The notes under the pieces are model-generated. The model worked only from the letters and a program-made list of their open reading frames with translations, was not told where the DNA came from and made no database searches. Position numbers and translations under genes: made by a program. A stretch of 64,000 bases of DNA from Takakia lepidozioides. Lineage: Eukaryota; Streptophyta; Takakiopsida; Takakiales; Takakiaceae. This document shows positions 32,324 to 43,902 of the stretch, one piece after another (positions within the stretch are counted from its first letter, which is position 1; every line of letters begins with the position of its first letter). The stretch spans positions 622,001 through 686,000 of the forward strand of contig CM060732.1 of assembly GCA_030704615.1 (NCBI GenBank). The letters run 5' to 3'.

Positions 32324-34308
32324 CTATGGTGTGCTTCGCCCTGACGACCACGTGTTCATTTCTAGACCTGCCTCTGTCTTTCCCTGTCCGCGTGGCACTT
32401 TCTCCGAGTTTGACTTCCAAGCTGTCTTTTCTTCCGCCGGCCACTTTTCAGACGTTAACCCACGTCCACCTGTCACTGACCCTATGGACTCTGTAACCCG
32501 CGTGGGCTGTGTTGGGCTGTGACAGGCTGTGTCAAACTGTGGTGGGCTGTGATAGGCTGTGTGATGTTGTGGTGGGCTGTGATAACTATGCGAACACCTG
32601 TGTTCTCCGCTCAGGCCATACACATTCGGCTTTACGACAAGTGCTTCATGCTCCGTTGGTATTACCAGTGCAGCCCGTGACTGTTTCTGTGTTTCAATAT
32701 GCAAGTCGTGCTGCAATGGTTTGTCATGGATACCACTGTATCCCTTCAACTTATTGGCATTGACTCTTCCCAACATCTCTTTGTTAATGGTTTGTAACAT
32801 GGCGGTGTTGTTATCATACATCTTCTGTATGACATAAGGTCCTTTTCCATGGTGATTTAAGCTTAGAAGCCTTAATCTTCCCCTTCTTTTGCAACCACAG
32901 AACCAAATCTCCCGTCTTAAAAGTCTTTAATTTACCTTCATCAAACTGATCCTTCATCTTCATCTGAATTCTGGTCATGTTATTAGCTGCATCAGCACGT
33001 ACTTCTTCCACACGGTATAATTCATGTTTCCTGACCTTAATTGAATCTTCCAATTCCATTCTCCTTCCCCATTCAGTTCTCATGGTAGGTAACAAGAATT
33101 CCACTGGAAGTAAAGCTTCCATACCATAAACTAATTGGAATGGTGTATACTTAGTGGTGACTTTATATGAAGTCCAGTATGACCACAAAGCTGTCAGCAG
33201 CTTTGTATCCCATTCTGTTTGCTTTGACTATCTTAGCCAAGATAGTACATAGTATTTTGTTGGTAGCCTCTGCCTGCCCATTACCCTGTGGGTAATAAGT
33301 TGTACTCTTCCTATGCACAATCATGAACTCTTTAGTCAATAGTTCTATGGTCTCATTAATGAAGTGACTTCCCTGGTCACTGATAAATTCCAGGGGACAG
33401 CCAAATCGTGTAAGTATGTTCTCATACAAGAACCTTGCTGTGGACTTAGCTGTGTTGTCCCTCAGAGCTTTAGCTTCCACCCACTTTGTAGTATAATCAG
33501 TGGCTGTGATTATATACTTGTTCTGTGTATTCTTGGCTGGTGGGTTAATTGGTCCAACAAAGTCTAGTCCCCATTTCTGAAATGGTTCAGTAGGCATCGT
33601 AGGATGCAAAGCCATCTTCCCAGATCTCTGCAATGGTCCTAGCCTCTGACACTCATCACAACTCTTACAATACTTGTGTACATCCTTGAACAAAGTAGGC
33701 CACCAGTAACCTGCAAGTAGTATCTTTCTACTAGTAGTCTCTTCTCCAAAATGACCTCCAGCCACTCCTTTATGAACTTCCTCCAAAACTTTATTTACTT
33801 CATGGTGGTACAAGCATCGTTTAAGTACTCCATCAGGTCCTAGCTTATACATTCTGCCCCCTACCATAGTATAAGGTAAAGCCTTGATAGCGATTCTCTT
33901 CCTCTGCTCCTTTCCATAACTAGGTGGGAACTGACCATGAGTAAGGTAGTATCTGATTGGCCACTGCCAATCTAACCATTCATCTGCACTACCCTGCACC
34001 TCCATTGCAAATAAACTCGCATCAGGTAATTGGTCATCTACTCCTGTGGCTGGCTCTCCTGTTGATAGGCGTGACAAGTGATCTGCCACAAGATGCAAAC
34101 AACCAGGCTTGTAAACAACCTCAAACTCAAACTCGTGCAAGATTATTAACCACCTTGTTATCCTTCCACTTATCAAAGGTTTGTTCACCAGATATATCAG
34201 AGCCTGGTGATCCACATAAAACATAAACTTCCTTCCCAATAGGTAATGCCTGAATTTCTTGACTGCATAAATCATTGCCAATGCTTCTCTTTCAGTTGTG
34301 CATGGCAT
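32324..34308 (-). pseudogene. pol: Gypsy G2 RNase H and integrase
   Basis: Starts inside RNase H (EREALAMIYAVKKFRHYLLG; FYVDHQALIYLV; the catalytic Asp in VDHQ). It continues through the integrase zinc-binding HHCC region (HKGVAGGHFGEE...CKSCDEC), then the DDE core (LDFVGP, ISDQGSHF, GQAEATNK). The frame changes near 33175. The C-terminal GPY/F-type module is split near 32820 (SPWKR, then YDNNTAMLQTI...VNANKLKGY). Beyond it the frame runs through a 10-bp minisatellite (HSPPQ repeats). RT and protease are absent; the upstream join to gag at 34306 is abrupt. Confidence 0.8.
32505..32590. repeat. 10-bp minisatellite, short array
   Basis: About nine units of GCTGTGnnng type (GGGCTGTGAC, AGGCTGTGTC, GGGCTGTGAT), the same unit as at 27905-28110. 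It lies inside the last frame of the G2 pol remnant. Confidence 0.65.
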
Positions 34309-34590
34309 TAGCCGCCTTCAACATGTCCTTCAACGTCCCGCCAAATTGCGCCAACAACCCTTCCCAAAAGGCTGCTGGCATGGAAGACATCTGTTGGTCT
34401 GGCGGAGTCTCTGGAAAGTCCTCCGACCCCCAAAATTCCTCTCGTCCTTATGCGGCCTCGCTTTCAGAAGCATGAATCGCCTCTTCTGATTGCCGCTTTG
34501 GTGACACGTCGCCCCCACCGGGCTCACTAGGATCATCATCTTTCGGGCCGTTCCGCTTTCGCTTTGTCTTGCCCAACCCCATGATGAGGC
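34289..34590 (-). pseudogene. Gypsy G2 gag, N-terminal fragment
   Basis: Matches the start of G1 gag (KTKRKRNGPKDDDPSEPGG, then the LAQFGGTLKDMLKAANA region in another frame). It is fused directly to RNase H at about 34306. The base composition changes sharply at the join, with pol being AT-richer. Confidence 0.7.
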
Positions 34591-34636
34591 CGATCTCAAG
34601 GACGATCGCGTACTGAACTCTAAGCTCTGATACCAA

Positions 34637-34791
34637 CGGGGGCTCCACCTAGTGAGCGCCTCCGCCTCCTTGAGTGCCTTGGGTACTCAAGGGTGCTTCA
34701 GCCCCCGTACCAATTGTTGCCACTGCCCCCACCACAGGGGCAGCCCCTCTTGTGTCCCGACCCCCTGCCCTCAAGGCAAAGGGCCGCGACA
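34637..34791 (-). mobile_element. Shortened LTR of Gypsy G2
   Basis: Outer 155 bases of the G1-type LTR, ending GCGACA at 34791. The primer-binding site (34624-34635) lies next to it, so about 570 bases of the inner LTR have been deleted relative to 9278-10006. Confidence 0.7.
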
Positions 34792-35629
34792 CCCCCCACT
34801 TGCTTAACTTCACGCTCACTAGTTCCCTCACTTTATTTTTCTGTGTTCTTTGCCACAAACCTCATGTCACATCATGCATATCCACCCAGTAGTTGCTGGC
34901 TCTTCTACCCCTCTACGGACTTATGACCTTCATTACGTCATTACATGCCCCCAGCTCTCTCCCCGTACATCTGGCCAGTTAACCACCCTCACAATAGGGC
35001 TAACGGTTTCCCCCCCACCACCGTACAATGTTGTCATCCCTCTCCTCACTCACTCCTCCTCTTGTTCTATTCTCTCGCAGGCTTCCTAATTACTTCCCAT
35101 CTTAGCTCTATCTCCATCATACTACACCCCCGCACCCCCACTCATCCTATAACAGATCTACAGTTAGCATTTGTCTCTTCAAGGCTTGTTTTATACTCCT
35201 CTAATCTCTGGTGGCAGGTCAATGCGTTCTACCCAGATATAAGGATTCCTCCACACGGGATGACGGGCCCCAAGTGGAGCCCCCCCTGCAGATCTCAAGC
35301 AAGACCCACAACATGATATTTCTCCCACATTTCCAATAGAACTCACAGTCTGCCTGCAGCTTACTACGTGAGTGCCCTAACCTGTTACTACTCCCACTCA
35401 ACTTTTGCATCAGTTTGGCCATTCTGGCCCTGTACAACACATCCAAAGCTGTATTCCAACTCAAAAAACTCCAACTTTAGCTATGGTAGATCATACAAGA
35501 TATGCTCACTTCTGTCTATAGAGCTTTCATCTTCTTGCTCTGGCCCCCCATTTTGTACGTCCAATCTCTCACATTTCAATTCGACTACTGCACTGTTGGG
35601 AGCCCCCTTCCCAACTCACACATACACTG
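34792..35629. other. No gene recognised between Gypsy G2 and PM-2
   Basis: Pyrimidine-rich plus strand with no domain and no match that I can see to other parts of the window. It is the original flank of PM-2. Confidence 0.4.
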
Positions 35630-35638
35630 CCATCACAC
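35630..35638. repeat. Target-site duplication of PM-2, left
   Basis: CCATCACAC, repeated directly at 57625-57633. Nine bases is the usual duplication length for Mutator-like transposons. The border agrees with the independent end defined by comparing PM-3 and PM-2. Confidence 0.75.
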
Positions 35639-35745
35639 GAGGTTAGCTATTTCATGAGCATGAGCGGCATGAGCAGAGTAGCAAGACAATCGGTTTTCAT
35701 GAGCAGAAGTACAAATTTCAAAAATAAAAAACATTATAAAACATT
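35639..35745. repeat. Left terminal region of PM-2
   Basis: GAGGTTAGCTATTTCATGAG followed by ATGAGCGGCATGAGC repeats. This is the inverted counterpart of 57553-57624 and of 3352-3405. Confidence 0.75.
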
Positions 35746-35869
35746 AATTTAATGCAATGTGTCAGAAAAAACAAATATATTATTCGGCACCTTGAAGGGG
35801 AAATTGTAGTTTTGAGAGTTGTGCTCATGATATTTTGTCTTCCGCTCATGCCAATTCCCAGCGACATGT

Positions 35870-36270
35870 GCAAAAATGGCGCCGAATTTCGCGGTAATAG
35901 GGTCCGTAACCGGAAAGAATCGCGACGTATTTCGCGGTAATAGGTCTCTCTGGCGAAAAATGGTGCCGAATTCCGCGGCTATAGGTCCCCTCATGACAGG
36001 TGTGTAAGCCCAAAATTTGGAAATGTGGCGCTGAATTTCGGTACATGGTGCCGGGGATTGCACAGATGTTGGGCAGTTCTGGGCCATGTAACTGGAAATT
36101 CGGCGCCATTTTTCCAGACATCATTCCCGAGCATGTTCGGACTTAGCCAGTTTTCGGCCCAAAACAGGGAAATTCGGTGCCAATTTTCCTGACACAGGGG
36201 TACCAGTGCATGTTGGGATTAGCCAGTTTTCGGCCCAAAATAGAGAAATTCGGCGCCATTTTTCCAGAAA
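35870..36270. repeat. Subterminal palindromes of PM-2, left
   Basis: Five or more dyads of type AAAAATGGCGCCGAATTT or GAAATTCGGCGCCATTTTTC, for example at about 35874, 36098 and 36245. The same block occurs inverted in PM-3 at 2745-3165. Confidence 0.75.
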
Positions 36271-36421
36271 ATGGCCCCACAACTGCTTCTGTTGGATCTC
36301 AGTTTGAATGGAATATTGCCTCATTCCAGGAGTTTTGGGGTGCATTTCATTACACTGCAAAAAAAAGTCTGATACATAAATGCAATTGAAAATATCCATA
36401 TTGAGGATTCTCTTTGCCCCA

Positions 36422-37152
36422 TCAATGATTTCTGGAATCCCTAAGGAGGAGTTTGTGCAGCTCGTTCACGCTCAACGCCGGTGCATGAATAAAGTCATCA
36501 ATAGTCACGTTCATCCTCAACCTCTTCAGGTAAATGTAATACAGATGCTTGCACGGATAATACTTTGAACCCTTCTTTGCTTCCATCAACGAGAAGTCCG
36601 TACAATTGCAAGTCGGCTCCACTCCAATCGTAATTGTGTATACATCGTCGTGTACAGCCGAGCCGGCCGTTGCCATCCGATAAACACGCCCAAGGCCGGG
36701 TGGAGGTACGTCCACGGAGCTCTGAATAGTGCAAGCCATCCCAAGAGCATTGGCAATCCGAGTCTCATTCAATTTGTTGGGAGGGTGTCTTAGCATCCTG
36801 CAGTGGGTGTCGTAGACATGTGCACCCATTGTCACCCACTGGTGATTTGTAATTCGCTTGATATGGTCGAACATGACCCAACTGTTTGACAAGTCCCCAC
36901 TCGTCATCCTGTCAACCAGTTCGACGCCGCTGCCAGGTCCACACGTGGACATTTTGAATACGAAACAACGATCTGCCTCAGTCCCTTTCCTGGAAACCTA
37001 CTTCCATGAATGTAGTCATATCCACATCGTCGCTTCACCTCCAGAATGGAGTGCATATCCGAGCCACGCCCAATTTTCTGTTTGCATGAGACAATGTGGT
37101 TTCGGACATTCGGTGAACATACGTGGGACACCAAATCCTGCTGAATTTTCGT
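36422..37152 (-). pseudogene. PM-2 transposase, C-terminal part with SWIM finger, DDE core deleted
   Basis: Begins after a 3' splice site (TTCTTGACAG) with DLVSHVCSPNVRNH, matching PM-1 VVDHFSTLSSPNIRH. It then has RRCGYDYIHGSRFPG, MFDHIKRITNHQWVTMGAHVYD and, after an abrupt join at CRML/RHPP, LNETRIANAL, GRVYRM, TCNCTDF...YYPCKHLYYIYLK (SWIM finger). About 1.6 kb present in PM-1, holding the second and third catalytic residues, is missing. One frame change occurs near 36960. In the uninverted element this follows the N-terminal part at 53571-54840. Confidence 0.75.
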
Positions 37153-37255
37153 CTGTCAAGAATGCGCACATAAGATTAGAGATCCTGCTCAACACTTTTT
37201 CTTCTATTGGGGGAGGAGAGACAAATTAGCTCAACAAAACAGTCAGGAGCTTTAC

Positions 37256-37353
37256 CCGAAATATGTAGTCCACCATGGCGCCCATGCTCAGCCTATACCA
37301 GGTTCTGTCTGCCTTTGCCTCCGACTTGCGCAGGAGGTCGGCACTGAGCGAAT
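37256..37353 (-). pseudogene. PM-2 ParB-like exon, distal piece beyond Gypsy B
   Basis: Reads SLSADLLRKSEAKADRTWYR and on to the end of the exon at MVDYIF, with a GTAAAG donor. It aligns with PM-1 PPNIIKKCETGRAAGTWYSL and EAFLEYTYA. It is the direct continuation of 49216-49121 and proves the insertion point of Gypsy B. Confidence 0.75.
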
Positions 37354-37707
37354 TGTCAAGTTAAATAAGCACAGTGTGAAAACAACTAGAATAAAGCTAG
37401 TTATTTGTATTTAACACTTGGATTTAGGTCAAGTGTTAAATCAGGTGTCAAGTTTAGTTTGGCACCTGAACCGTCTTATCTTCACGAGAGCGGCAGTCGC
37501 GCAGCTCATCTCTCTCGAGTTGAGCCTGCGCGACCGAGCTCCTTCATCGTCTAGAACTGAGTGTACTTATGATGGGAGGATAGGTTGTTGTGGGGTGGAG
37601 TCCCCATAGCTTGGGGTGCCCTTGGCTCGACTATTATCTGAAAGAGTGATGATGAGATGGATTTCATGTTTCTTGTGTTAAGAGTGTGTTCTTAGCTTTT
37701 CTTATCA
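37354..37707 (+). repeat. 5' LTR of DNMT-Gypsy B
   Basis: Begins TGTCAAGTTAAATAAGC. The 354 bases to TTATCA match 48681-49034 without gaps and with about four substitutions. Beyond 37707 the sequence continues CTCGAGAGAGATGAGC as in copy A, so the LTR may extend to about 37790 here, while the 3' copy differs. Confidence 0.85.
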
Positions 37708-38147
37708 CTCGAGAGAGATGAGCGTTATCTAGTGTGCTGGTGCTAAGCTAGATACAATGTTTGTTTTAGCATTATTATAATATATATCTTGGTGCGGGAG
37801 TCCATCTGGCCCTGCTGTTTCCATGGGCTGTGCGCGCAGATTTAGTTGTCGTCTCTGCTCGTGAGTTTGAAAACCAAGAGGTCTGGATTGAGGTCCGCAC
37901 GACAGGCCTGCACTTTGGGATAGGAGTCATATGCGAAGACATAAAGCTGATAGAAAGTGGCGGGCATTTCATCCTCTTTACCGTGGAGGTCTACCTTTAT
38001 GGAAAAGAGACTTCACTCTCTGGACGCTGAATGCTACGTTGAAGTGGGAGAGGGCAGTAGAAACGCCGTGGTTTGTGTCAAGCCACTTTTTAAACGATCA
38101 TAGTAGCTTCAATGTCCTGGCTACCAGGTGTGGTAGCTCTATTTACC
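37708..38147 (+). other. LTR tail and leader of DNMT-Gypsy B
   Basis: About 80 bases of probable LTR tail and then leader. Open plus-strand frames at 37830-38300 look partly protein-like (for example VWIEVRTTGLHFGIGV) but show no known domain and change frame, so I do not call a gene. No clear primer-binding site was found. Confidence 0.3.
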
Positions 38148-39077
38148 TCAAGAACTCTCAATACTCTCGAGTGGCCCAGGTTGATCTTCTTGAGGATGGT
38201 GACGGATGGACTCCTCGCAAAGAGTGCTGGCGATGGGTTCCAGAGCATCCAGCTGCAGTCCCCCTTCGCACAATGTTTCAACCTCTTTGGCTTTGACCTT
38301 TTGACATGAGCAGTTCTCCGCCCTTATTTTTCCTCGCTCAGCAAGGAAATGTCTGGCCTCACCCGAATCGCCATGCACAAAATATGCGGATGGCAATGTG
38401 GGAACCAATCTACTTGATTGCTTTCTACTTTGGGTGTCGGTATGATAGAAGGTGGTAGGATTTGACAGGGCACGGGGAACCCTCTTCCACATGAAAGTGG
38501 CCACGACACCAGCAAACAGGAGGAATGCAACCCATCTTGCTTTAAGCAGAAGTCGCATGCGATAGGTTACTTGTGGGCATCCTGTTTCTTTAGACTGAGG
38601 GAGAGATTCAGAGATAGGAAGAAGGTGCTGCAAACAGAGAGCACTCGAAGCGGCATGTGAAGAGGAGGAAGGCTTCAAAGATGTACAAGCCAACTCAGAT
38701 ACTCTGTCCAACGACCCAAATTGTGATTGAGATAACATTTCTTGAAGAAGAAGCTGCCTCAACTCTCTGCCCAACCGTGCGAGAGGATTAAAGGGAGATA
38801 TAGTTGTAACCTGCGAAAAGAGAAACAATGAAGCATAGGGAGGGACATGCTTGACCAGTGCACGAGACCCATCATCAACCCGCGCAAAATAATGAGCACA
38901 CGCACTGGAGGAAACCCGACTTTTGACGCACTTGCAAGAACCTGCTGAGCCGGGAGGTTGCCAGGACTCGAAAAGACAAGAATATGATACTGGAGATGTA
39001 CTGCGCATGTCAAATCGAGACCAACCATGGCCAGAAGATGAATCATAACGAGTCAATGCCAGACCCAACTCCACCAT
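38148..39077 (-). CDS. Hypothetical protein with one membrane segment, antisense in the leader of Gypsy B
   Basis: A 309-codon open frame opposite to the retrotransposon. It has a Cys-containing N-terminal part (CLFESW...CKCVKSR), a Ser-rich middle, and one hydrophobic helix around residues 190-210 (WVAFLLFAGVVATFMW) preceded by basic residues, then an acidic C-terminus. I recognise no family. Splice-like sites near the FLFSQ segment mean the true structure may be spliced. It is absent from the leader of copy A as far as I can see, so it may be captured host sequence or chance. Confidence 0.3.
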   Translation of the reverse strand: MVELGLALTRYDSSSGHGWSRFDMRSTSPVSYSCLFESWQPPGSAGSCKCVKSRVSSSACAHYFARVDDGSRALVKHVPPYASLFLFSQVTTISPFNPLARLGRELRQLLLQEMLSQSQFGSLDRVSELACTSLKPSSSSHAASSALCLQHLLPISESLPQSKETGCPQVTYRMRLLLKARWVAFLLFAGVVATFMWKRVPRALSNPTTFYHTDTQSRKQSSRLVPTLPSAYFVHGDSGEARHFLAERGKIRAENCSCQKVKAKEVETLCEGGLQLDALEPIASTLCEESIRHHPQEDQPGPLESIESS

Positions 39078-39766
39078 CCTGAGCTACTCAAGAGGTTTAT
39101 ATCTCATCTGTAACGCAAATCTTAGCCAGCTGATCGGACCCAGCTCTTCATGCACCGAGCATCCTCTTCACCTTACCACAAGACTCGGCTGACCTACACC
39201 CGCTTGTCCGCTGGGGAGAAAACTCGGTCTTGTATGATTGCATTTCCTGGGGCGATCGTTGGTGGTCACTATCTGGTCTCGTGCGGACTTGGTTTGGAGT
39301 GCCTGGTCGTCAGCGAAGTATTGCTCGTCAGAGATGTGCATGTCGCTGACTTCTTCGTCCCCTTCGATTGGGCTCAACTGAGCAGAGCCTTCGTCTTTGT
39401 TGCTCCCGGAGTCAGCATAGTCGGGGAACGGCCTCAGGAACCCGTAGATAACCAGGGCACAGGTTGTAATGACGAGAACGTTTGGGTGTTAAAATTTTTT
39501 TAAAAAAAAATCTTTTGATCTAATTTAAAGGATTTAGAGCCTAGTTGGTCATAAATTTGTCAAATGAGCTCCGTTTGACTCAGTGTTTGGGGGGATAGCT
39601 GCAGAAAGGGGAAATCTACCTATTTAAACCTGGTTTTTGTTTTTGGGACTCTGCTAGAAATCTATGGAATTTTTAGAGTGTGAGTGTGCCATGAAAGATC
39701 CATAATCCTGTTTCTAGAACCTGTTCTGGTCTACATGAGAGATAAATCTGGGGATGTACTCCTTGT
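39078..39766 (+). other. Leader of DNMT-Gypsy B, no gene recognised
   Basis: Short frames on both strands without motif. An A-rich run lies near 39500. Confidence 0.35.
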
Positions 39767-40399
39767 ATGGCTGGGGGAAATGAGGACGTAATTGAAGGGC
39801 AGGTCTCTTCTCTTAGCCTGTGCACCCAAGGGGACAAGATTTATGTTTCCCAAGGAACTCAAACTGATTTGAGTGGAGAACAGTTGGACGAGTTGATTGC
39901 ATACTAGGAGTCAGGCATTAGCAGTGGACAACAAACTGCTGTAGTTGGCGTTGAGGGCCTCAATATCGCCTTGGACAGTCAGAACTCTGTTGGAGCCAGC
40001 AGTTCTGCAGCTGTAGGTGAAATACCAAAGTGGGTGAAAGCTAGGCTTCGAACACAACCAAAAACAGCCCCGGGTACCAAGGTGTTCAGCCACAAGGCCG
40101 TGGTGTACTGGAGTAGAGGAGCAGGAGCTACACAAGTTTGTGCAATCAGACAGCGTTGCAGCTGGACACGCTCTGCACAAGGCAACCACGAGCGGGGGTT
40201 CATTAGTAAGGACAAGTTTGTTCTGTTTGAAGGAGATGCAGTCATTCACAATGAGGACACCCGCAACCGTCTCAAAGCTTTCGAGTTGAGAGACTATCGG
40301 ACCCTACCTTTGTTTTCTTTAGTGTTCAGTGAGCGGGAGATAGCAGAGTGTTGCTTTGTCTCTACCTGGCAGAAAGAGGAGGAGGGTTGGTTAGAGTGA
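39767..40399 (+). pseudogene. Leader ORF of DNMT-Gypsy B
   Basis: An ATG at 39767 (MAGGNEDVIEGQVSSL) opens a frame of about 210 codons, broken only by TAG at about 39905 (AY-stop-ESG) and ending at 40399. The product is hydrophilic with a basic patch (PKWVKARLRTQPKTAPG) and no domain I know. Its place, upstream of gag in the long leader, suggests an accessory ORF of the element. No counterpart was seen in copy A. Confidence 0.4.
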
Positions 40400-41022
40400 G
40401 CTACTGTAGCTTGGGACAAGGTTAGTGGCAGGTTTCTGGACATAGATATACCTCCTACACCTTACCATCATGCAGAGCAAGGCACTTTGAGAGAAATCTG
40501 GCAGTTGATAGCATAGATCAGGATTAGATCTTGCTTGGTCGGGCTTCTATTCTTCCCCTCCATCTCTGTACTATTTTCATTACCTTGTACTTGTACTTGC
40601 CAAAGCCTCGTGGAGGCCAGTCAGTCCGGGGTTTTGGGCTGGGATATTCTGCAGGATCAGCATTGCAGCTGGATTTTGGTGTTGATGTTTTGATTTCTTG
40701 TGTTTGGATCCCCCCCAACACATGCATGCTTGACTGTGCGCCATGTTGGTTTTGTGTGGGCGCTTGCTTTCATAGGGATTAGGCCGGATTTGATCACCGG
40801 TCAATCCTAGAGTATGCTGTCGGTGGTGAGGCTGGAGTGATGACCAGCAAGACCACCAATGTTTCTTCTATGGTGAGGCTGGGTTGATAACCAGCCAACC
40901 ATAGGAGTTCTTGCGGTGGATGCAGGTGCAGGTGCCCTGAGCCATTGGGATATGACCCTTAGACTGCAACATGTGCCCACCCGTGTCACTATTAGATTAA
41001 TACTAGAGCCTTATAGTGTCAC

Positions 41023-42650
41023 GTGGAGGAGGTGCACATTGTGAGTGTCATCACAGAGTTACCCAAGGGTTTTGAGGGGAATACAGCTACAGGCAGTAAC
41101 AGTGAGAGTGGGTTCACAAGACGAGGTATTCGGTTCAGACCACCTTCACCGCCACCCTCAACTACTGTAGAGTCAGACACAGACTCGGAGGCTTCATCAA
41201 CAGGTGTGCAGTTTCATTCGCCATTGTTGTGGGACGACATGGAGGAGATGTATGGAGCTACCAAGGGGCCTCGTAGGTACTCTGGAGCTGTGGGCACAAT
41301 CGAGTTGGATGACTTTATCCAGGAGTTCGATAGCTGGTGTGATTTGCAGCAGATGCGCATTCCACAGCTATTCACGCCATTCATGGCATGGAAGGGACTG
41401 TTCCAGCATTTGGAAGGCCCGCCTATGGACGATTACCACGAGTTCAGGCGAGGACATGAAGCAGAAATTGAGGAGTGGAGGATGTATTGGTCACCTGACT
41501 ACGTCTCCATTACTCGAGGCACGACGCGACCAGTAGCTGCATCAGTACCAATATCTCCCACTGCCAGCACTAGTAGTGGAGCAAGTAGTACCGGTACTTC
41601 TGCAGGTGGTACCAGTTCAAAATGTGCTACTACTCCTCCTGCCACGACTACAACACATGTGCCTAGATTCAACCCGGTGGTGGAGTTCTTCCAGGAGTTG
41701 CGGAGGAACTACCAAGGTGTACGGACAGAGAAGCTGCGAAGTTTGCAAGACTTCCAGCGCAAACCCAGTGAGAGCCTGCGAGAGGCGTACACTCGTATGA
41801 GGCGCTTGATAAGTGTGACCCAAGGGGTTACTGAAGCTCAGATAATCCAGTTTTGGTATGGAATTCTGGACAAGGAGCTCAAGAGAAGGGTGCGAGATGC
41901 AACCCTGTTACAAGCAGCCCAACCCACATTAGCAGATGTGTTTCTGCTGGCTGAGCGGTTGAGCTCAACATGGTGGAGGAGCGAGTTGTTACCATTGGAT
42001 TTGGCAAGGACATGCCTGCACGAGGCGCAGCTGCCAGCCCACAGGCACAAGGGACTGCCCAACAGTGTGGTTAGGGGGGCAAGGTTTCCCAACCCAAGTT
42101 CCATGGAGCTTACAGGGGACCTCAGGTGCAGAGGCCCGTGGCATCTTTTGCAGGCCAACAGCAACCAGGGGTGATATGTTGGACATGTGGAGGACCCCAT
42201 GTCAAAAGAGATTGCCCAGAGAGTGGCAGAAGGCCGGCACAAGTACAGCCTGCACAGTTGCAATGTGGGCATTGTGGCAAGTATGGGCATGGAGATGCCC
42301 AATGTTATGACTTGCATCCTGAGTTGCGCCCAGGCCAGTTCCAAGGGAACAATGGTGGCCGGGGGCAAGGTGGACCAGCCCAGAGAGGACGAGGTGGTCG
42401 GGCACAAGGTGCAGGCCAAGGGCAAGCTCAACATGGCCAAGGACGCGGAGGTCAGGGTGTTGACCAAGGCATGGCCAACCGGCTTCAGCAGCTAGAGCAG
42501 AGGCTCGCTGCCATGGCTACAGCTCAGGCGGTACCGGCTCCCAGGCGGGATGGTCCACCTCCTATTCCTGAGGGAGAAGATATGGGAGGCATGGGATTCA
42601 TGTGCGGAGCAGCACTACCACTAGAGCAGGTGAGTCTGCCGCAGTCGTGA
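41023..42650 (+). pseudogene. gag: Gag of DNMT-Gypsy B with two zinc knuckles
   Basis: The first frame (41023-41990) encodes the capsid-like part: TRRGIRFRPPSPPP, DMEEMYGATKGPRRYSG, DDFIQEFDSWCDLQQM, FFQELRRNYQGVRT. Compared with copy A, a one-base loss near 41959 shifts the frame. The other frame (42126-42650) carries CWTCGGPHVKRDC and CGHCGKYGHGDAQC, two intact zinc knuckles that would bind RNA or DNA, then a Gly/Arg-rich tail. Gag would form the cytoplasmic particle in which reverse transcription occurs. Confidence 0.82.
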
Positions 42651-42754
42651 CTCGAGGAGCATCACGAGTTCCTGAGCCACGAGGTGCACAGGTGGAATTG
42701 GATCCATAGCGTGGGGAGGCAAGCCGTCAGGCGAGGCTTCCTCAGTCATTTACA

Positions 42755-43900
42755 TTGGCGGAGACAGTGTCGACGCCATCCATGGCACCTAGTTCTCGCC
42801 CGACTGTTACCGTTGCGGAGGTTACTATGCCATTGGGAAGAGCTACACGTGCAGCACTGACACCTGCTACCAAAGCTAGTGCAGCCGGTGTGTTATTGGG
42901 AGCAGCCACCTCTGTGTGTCAAGCCCCACTATTCTCGGCAACCATGATTGCGACGCCGGGGGTAAGACCAGCTGCAGTGTTCAGACTAGCAGCAACACTC
43001 TGTGAGAGTGGGGATGTCACTTCATCTTCTGCGGAGTTAGTGGAAGGTGTAGTGGCAAAGGGATCCTCGGATTTGAGGGTCAAGACTGCCACGGCTGCGC
43101 CCTGGCAAGCTGCAGCTGCCAGGTTGACGGAGCTGCCAGCTAGGCCAGCCTTTGAACGCGCCATGGTGACACCTGGAGTTGTCTTGTTAGACAACCAGGA
43201 TGACATTTTCTCTTTGAGTGGACCGGCAGGCAAGAAGTACCGGCCACTGCGGGTCTTGTTGGACTCGGGAGCTCAGCCACTGATGTTGGGCAGAGCTGCT
43301 ATTGCAGGTTTGGGCCTCATGGAGGCGGATATGGAGCCTTGTCCTTTCCAGATACAGACATCTCTGGGAGGATCAGAGCAGGCTCGGGGCATGACACGGC
43401 ATCAGTTGGCCATTAGACTGCAGCCGGATCATCCTATCAATGGCTCAGTAATGCGAGCCAAGGCCATTGTGACAGACGCGGTCTCTTACGATGTCCTCAT
43501 TGGTGGGGCAGTGTTTATACCCCATGGGCTTCACCCTGGACTTTTGGGAGGAGTCAGCATTCTACAGGCCTGGATGGCAGTCAGGGGATGGTCGTCGTGC
43601 ACAGCTCCCTGTGACATTCATTGGGGGTATTGCGGCTGCCCAACGGGGCAAGATGCCAACACTAGCGCCTTTCACAGCTGCAGTTAGTTGGCCTGGAGAG
43701 TTGCTGGAAGGCAATGCCCATGCAGAGGATGTGCCACCTCCAGCAGAGCAGGATGACATGCATGATATGGCGGAGTTGCCTGCCATGGTTGCTCACACTC
43801 CATTGTGGGGTACGAGCAAGGATTTGCAGCAGGTTGCTGATCGACGGGTGCAACAAGCCTGGGTAGAGGCTTTTGTACCGTCAGGAGAGGAGGAGAGTGG
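42755..43900 (+). pseudogene. Aspartic protease of DNMT-Gypsy B and linker
   Basis: A low-complexity Ala/Thr-rich linker is followed by a retropepsin domain with VLLDSGAQPLMLG (catalytic D-S-G) and DAVSYDVLIGGAV (flap/ILG-like). The frame changes near 43495 and again near 43900. The linker after the protease (PVTFIGGIAAAQ, EAFVPSGEEESG) leads directly into the methyltransferase, so in an intact element the enzyme would be released from the polyprotein by this protease. Confidence 0.75.
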
Positions 43901-43902
43901 GT

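Noticed and set aside
38148-39077. Envelope-like gene of a retroelement
   Set aside because: One membrane helix is not enough; it is antisense to the element and has no signal peptide, cleavage site or fusion segment that I can see.
39911-40249. Minus-strand frames opposite the Gypsy B leader ORF
   Set aside because: Shadows of the plus-strand frame; no motif and no independent support.
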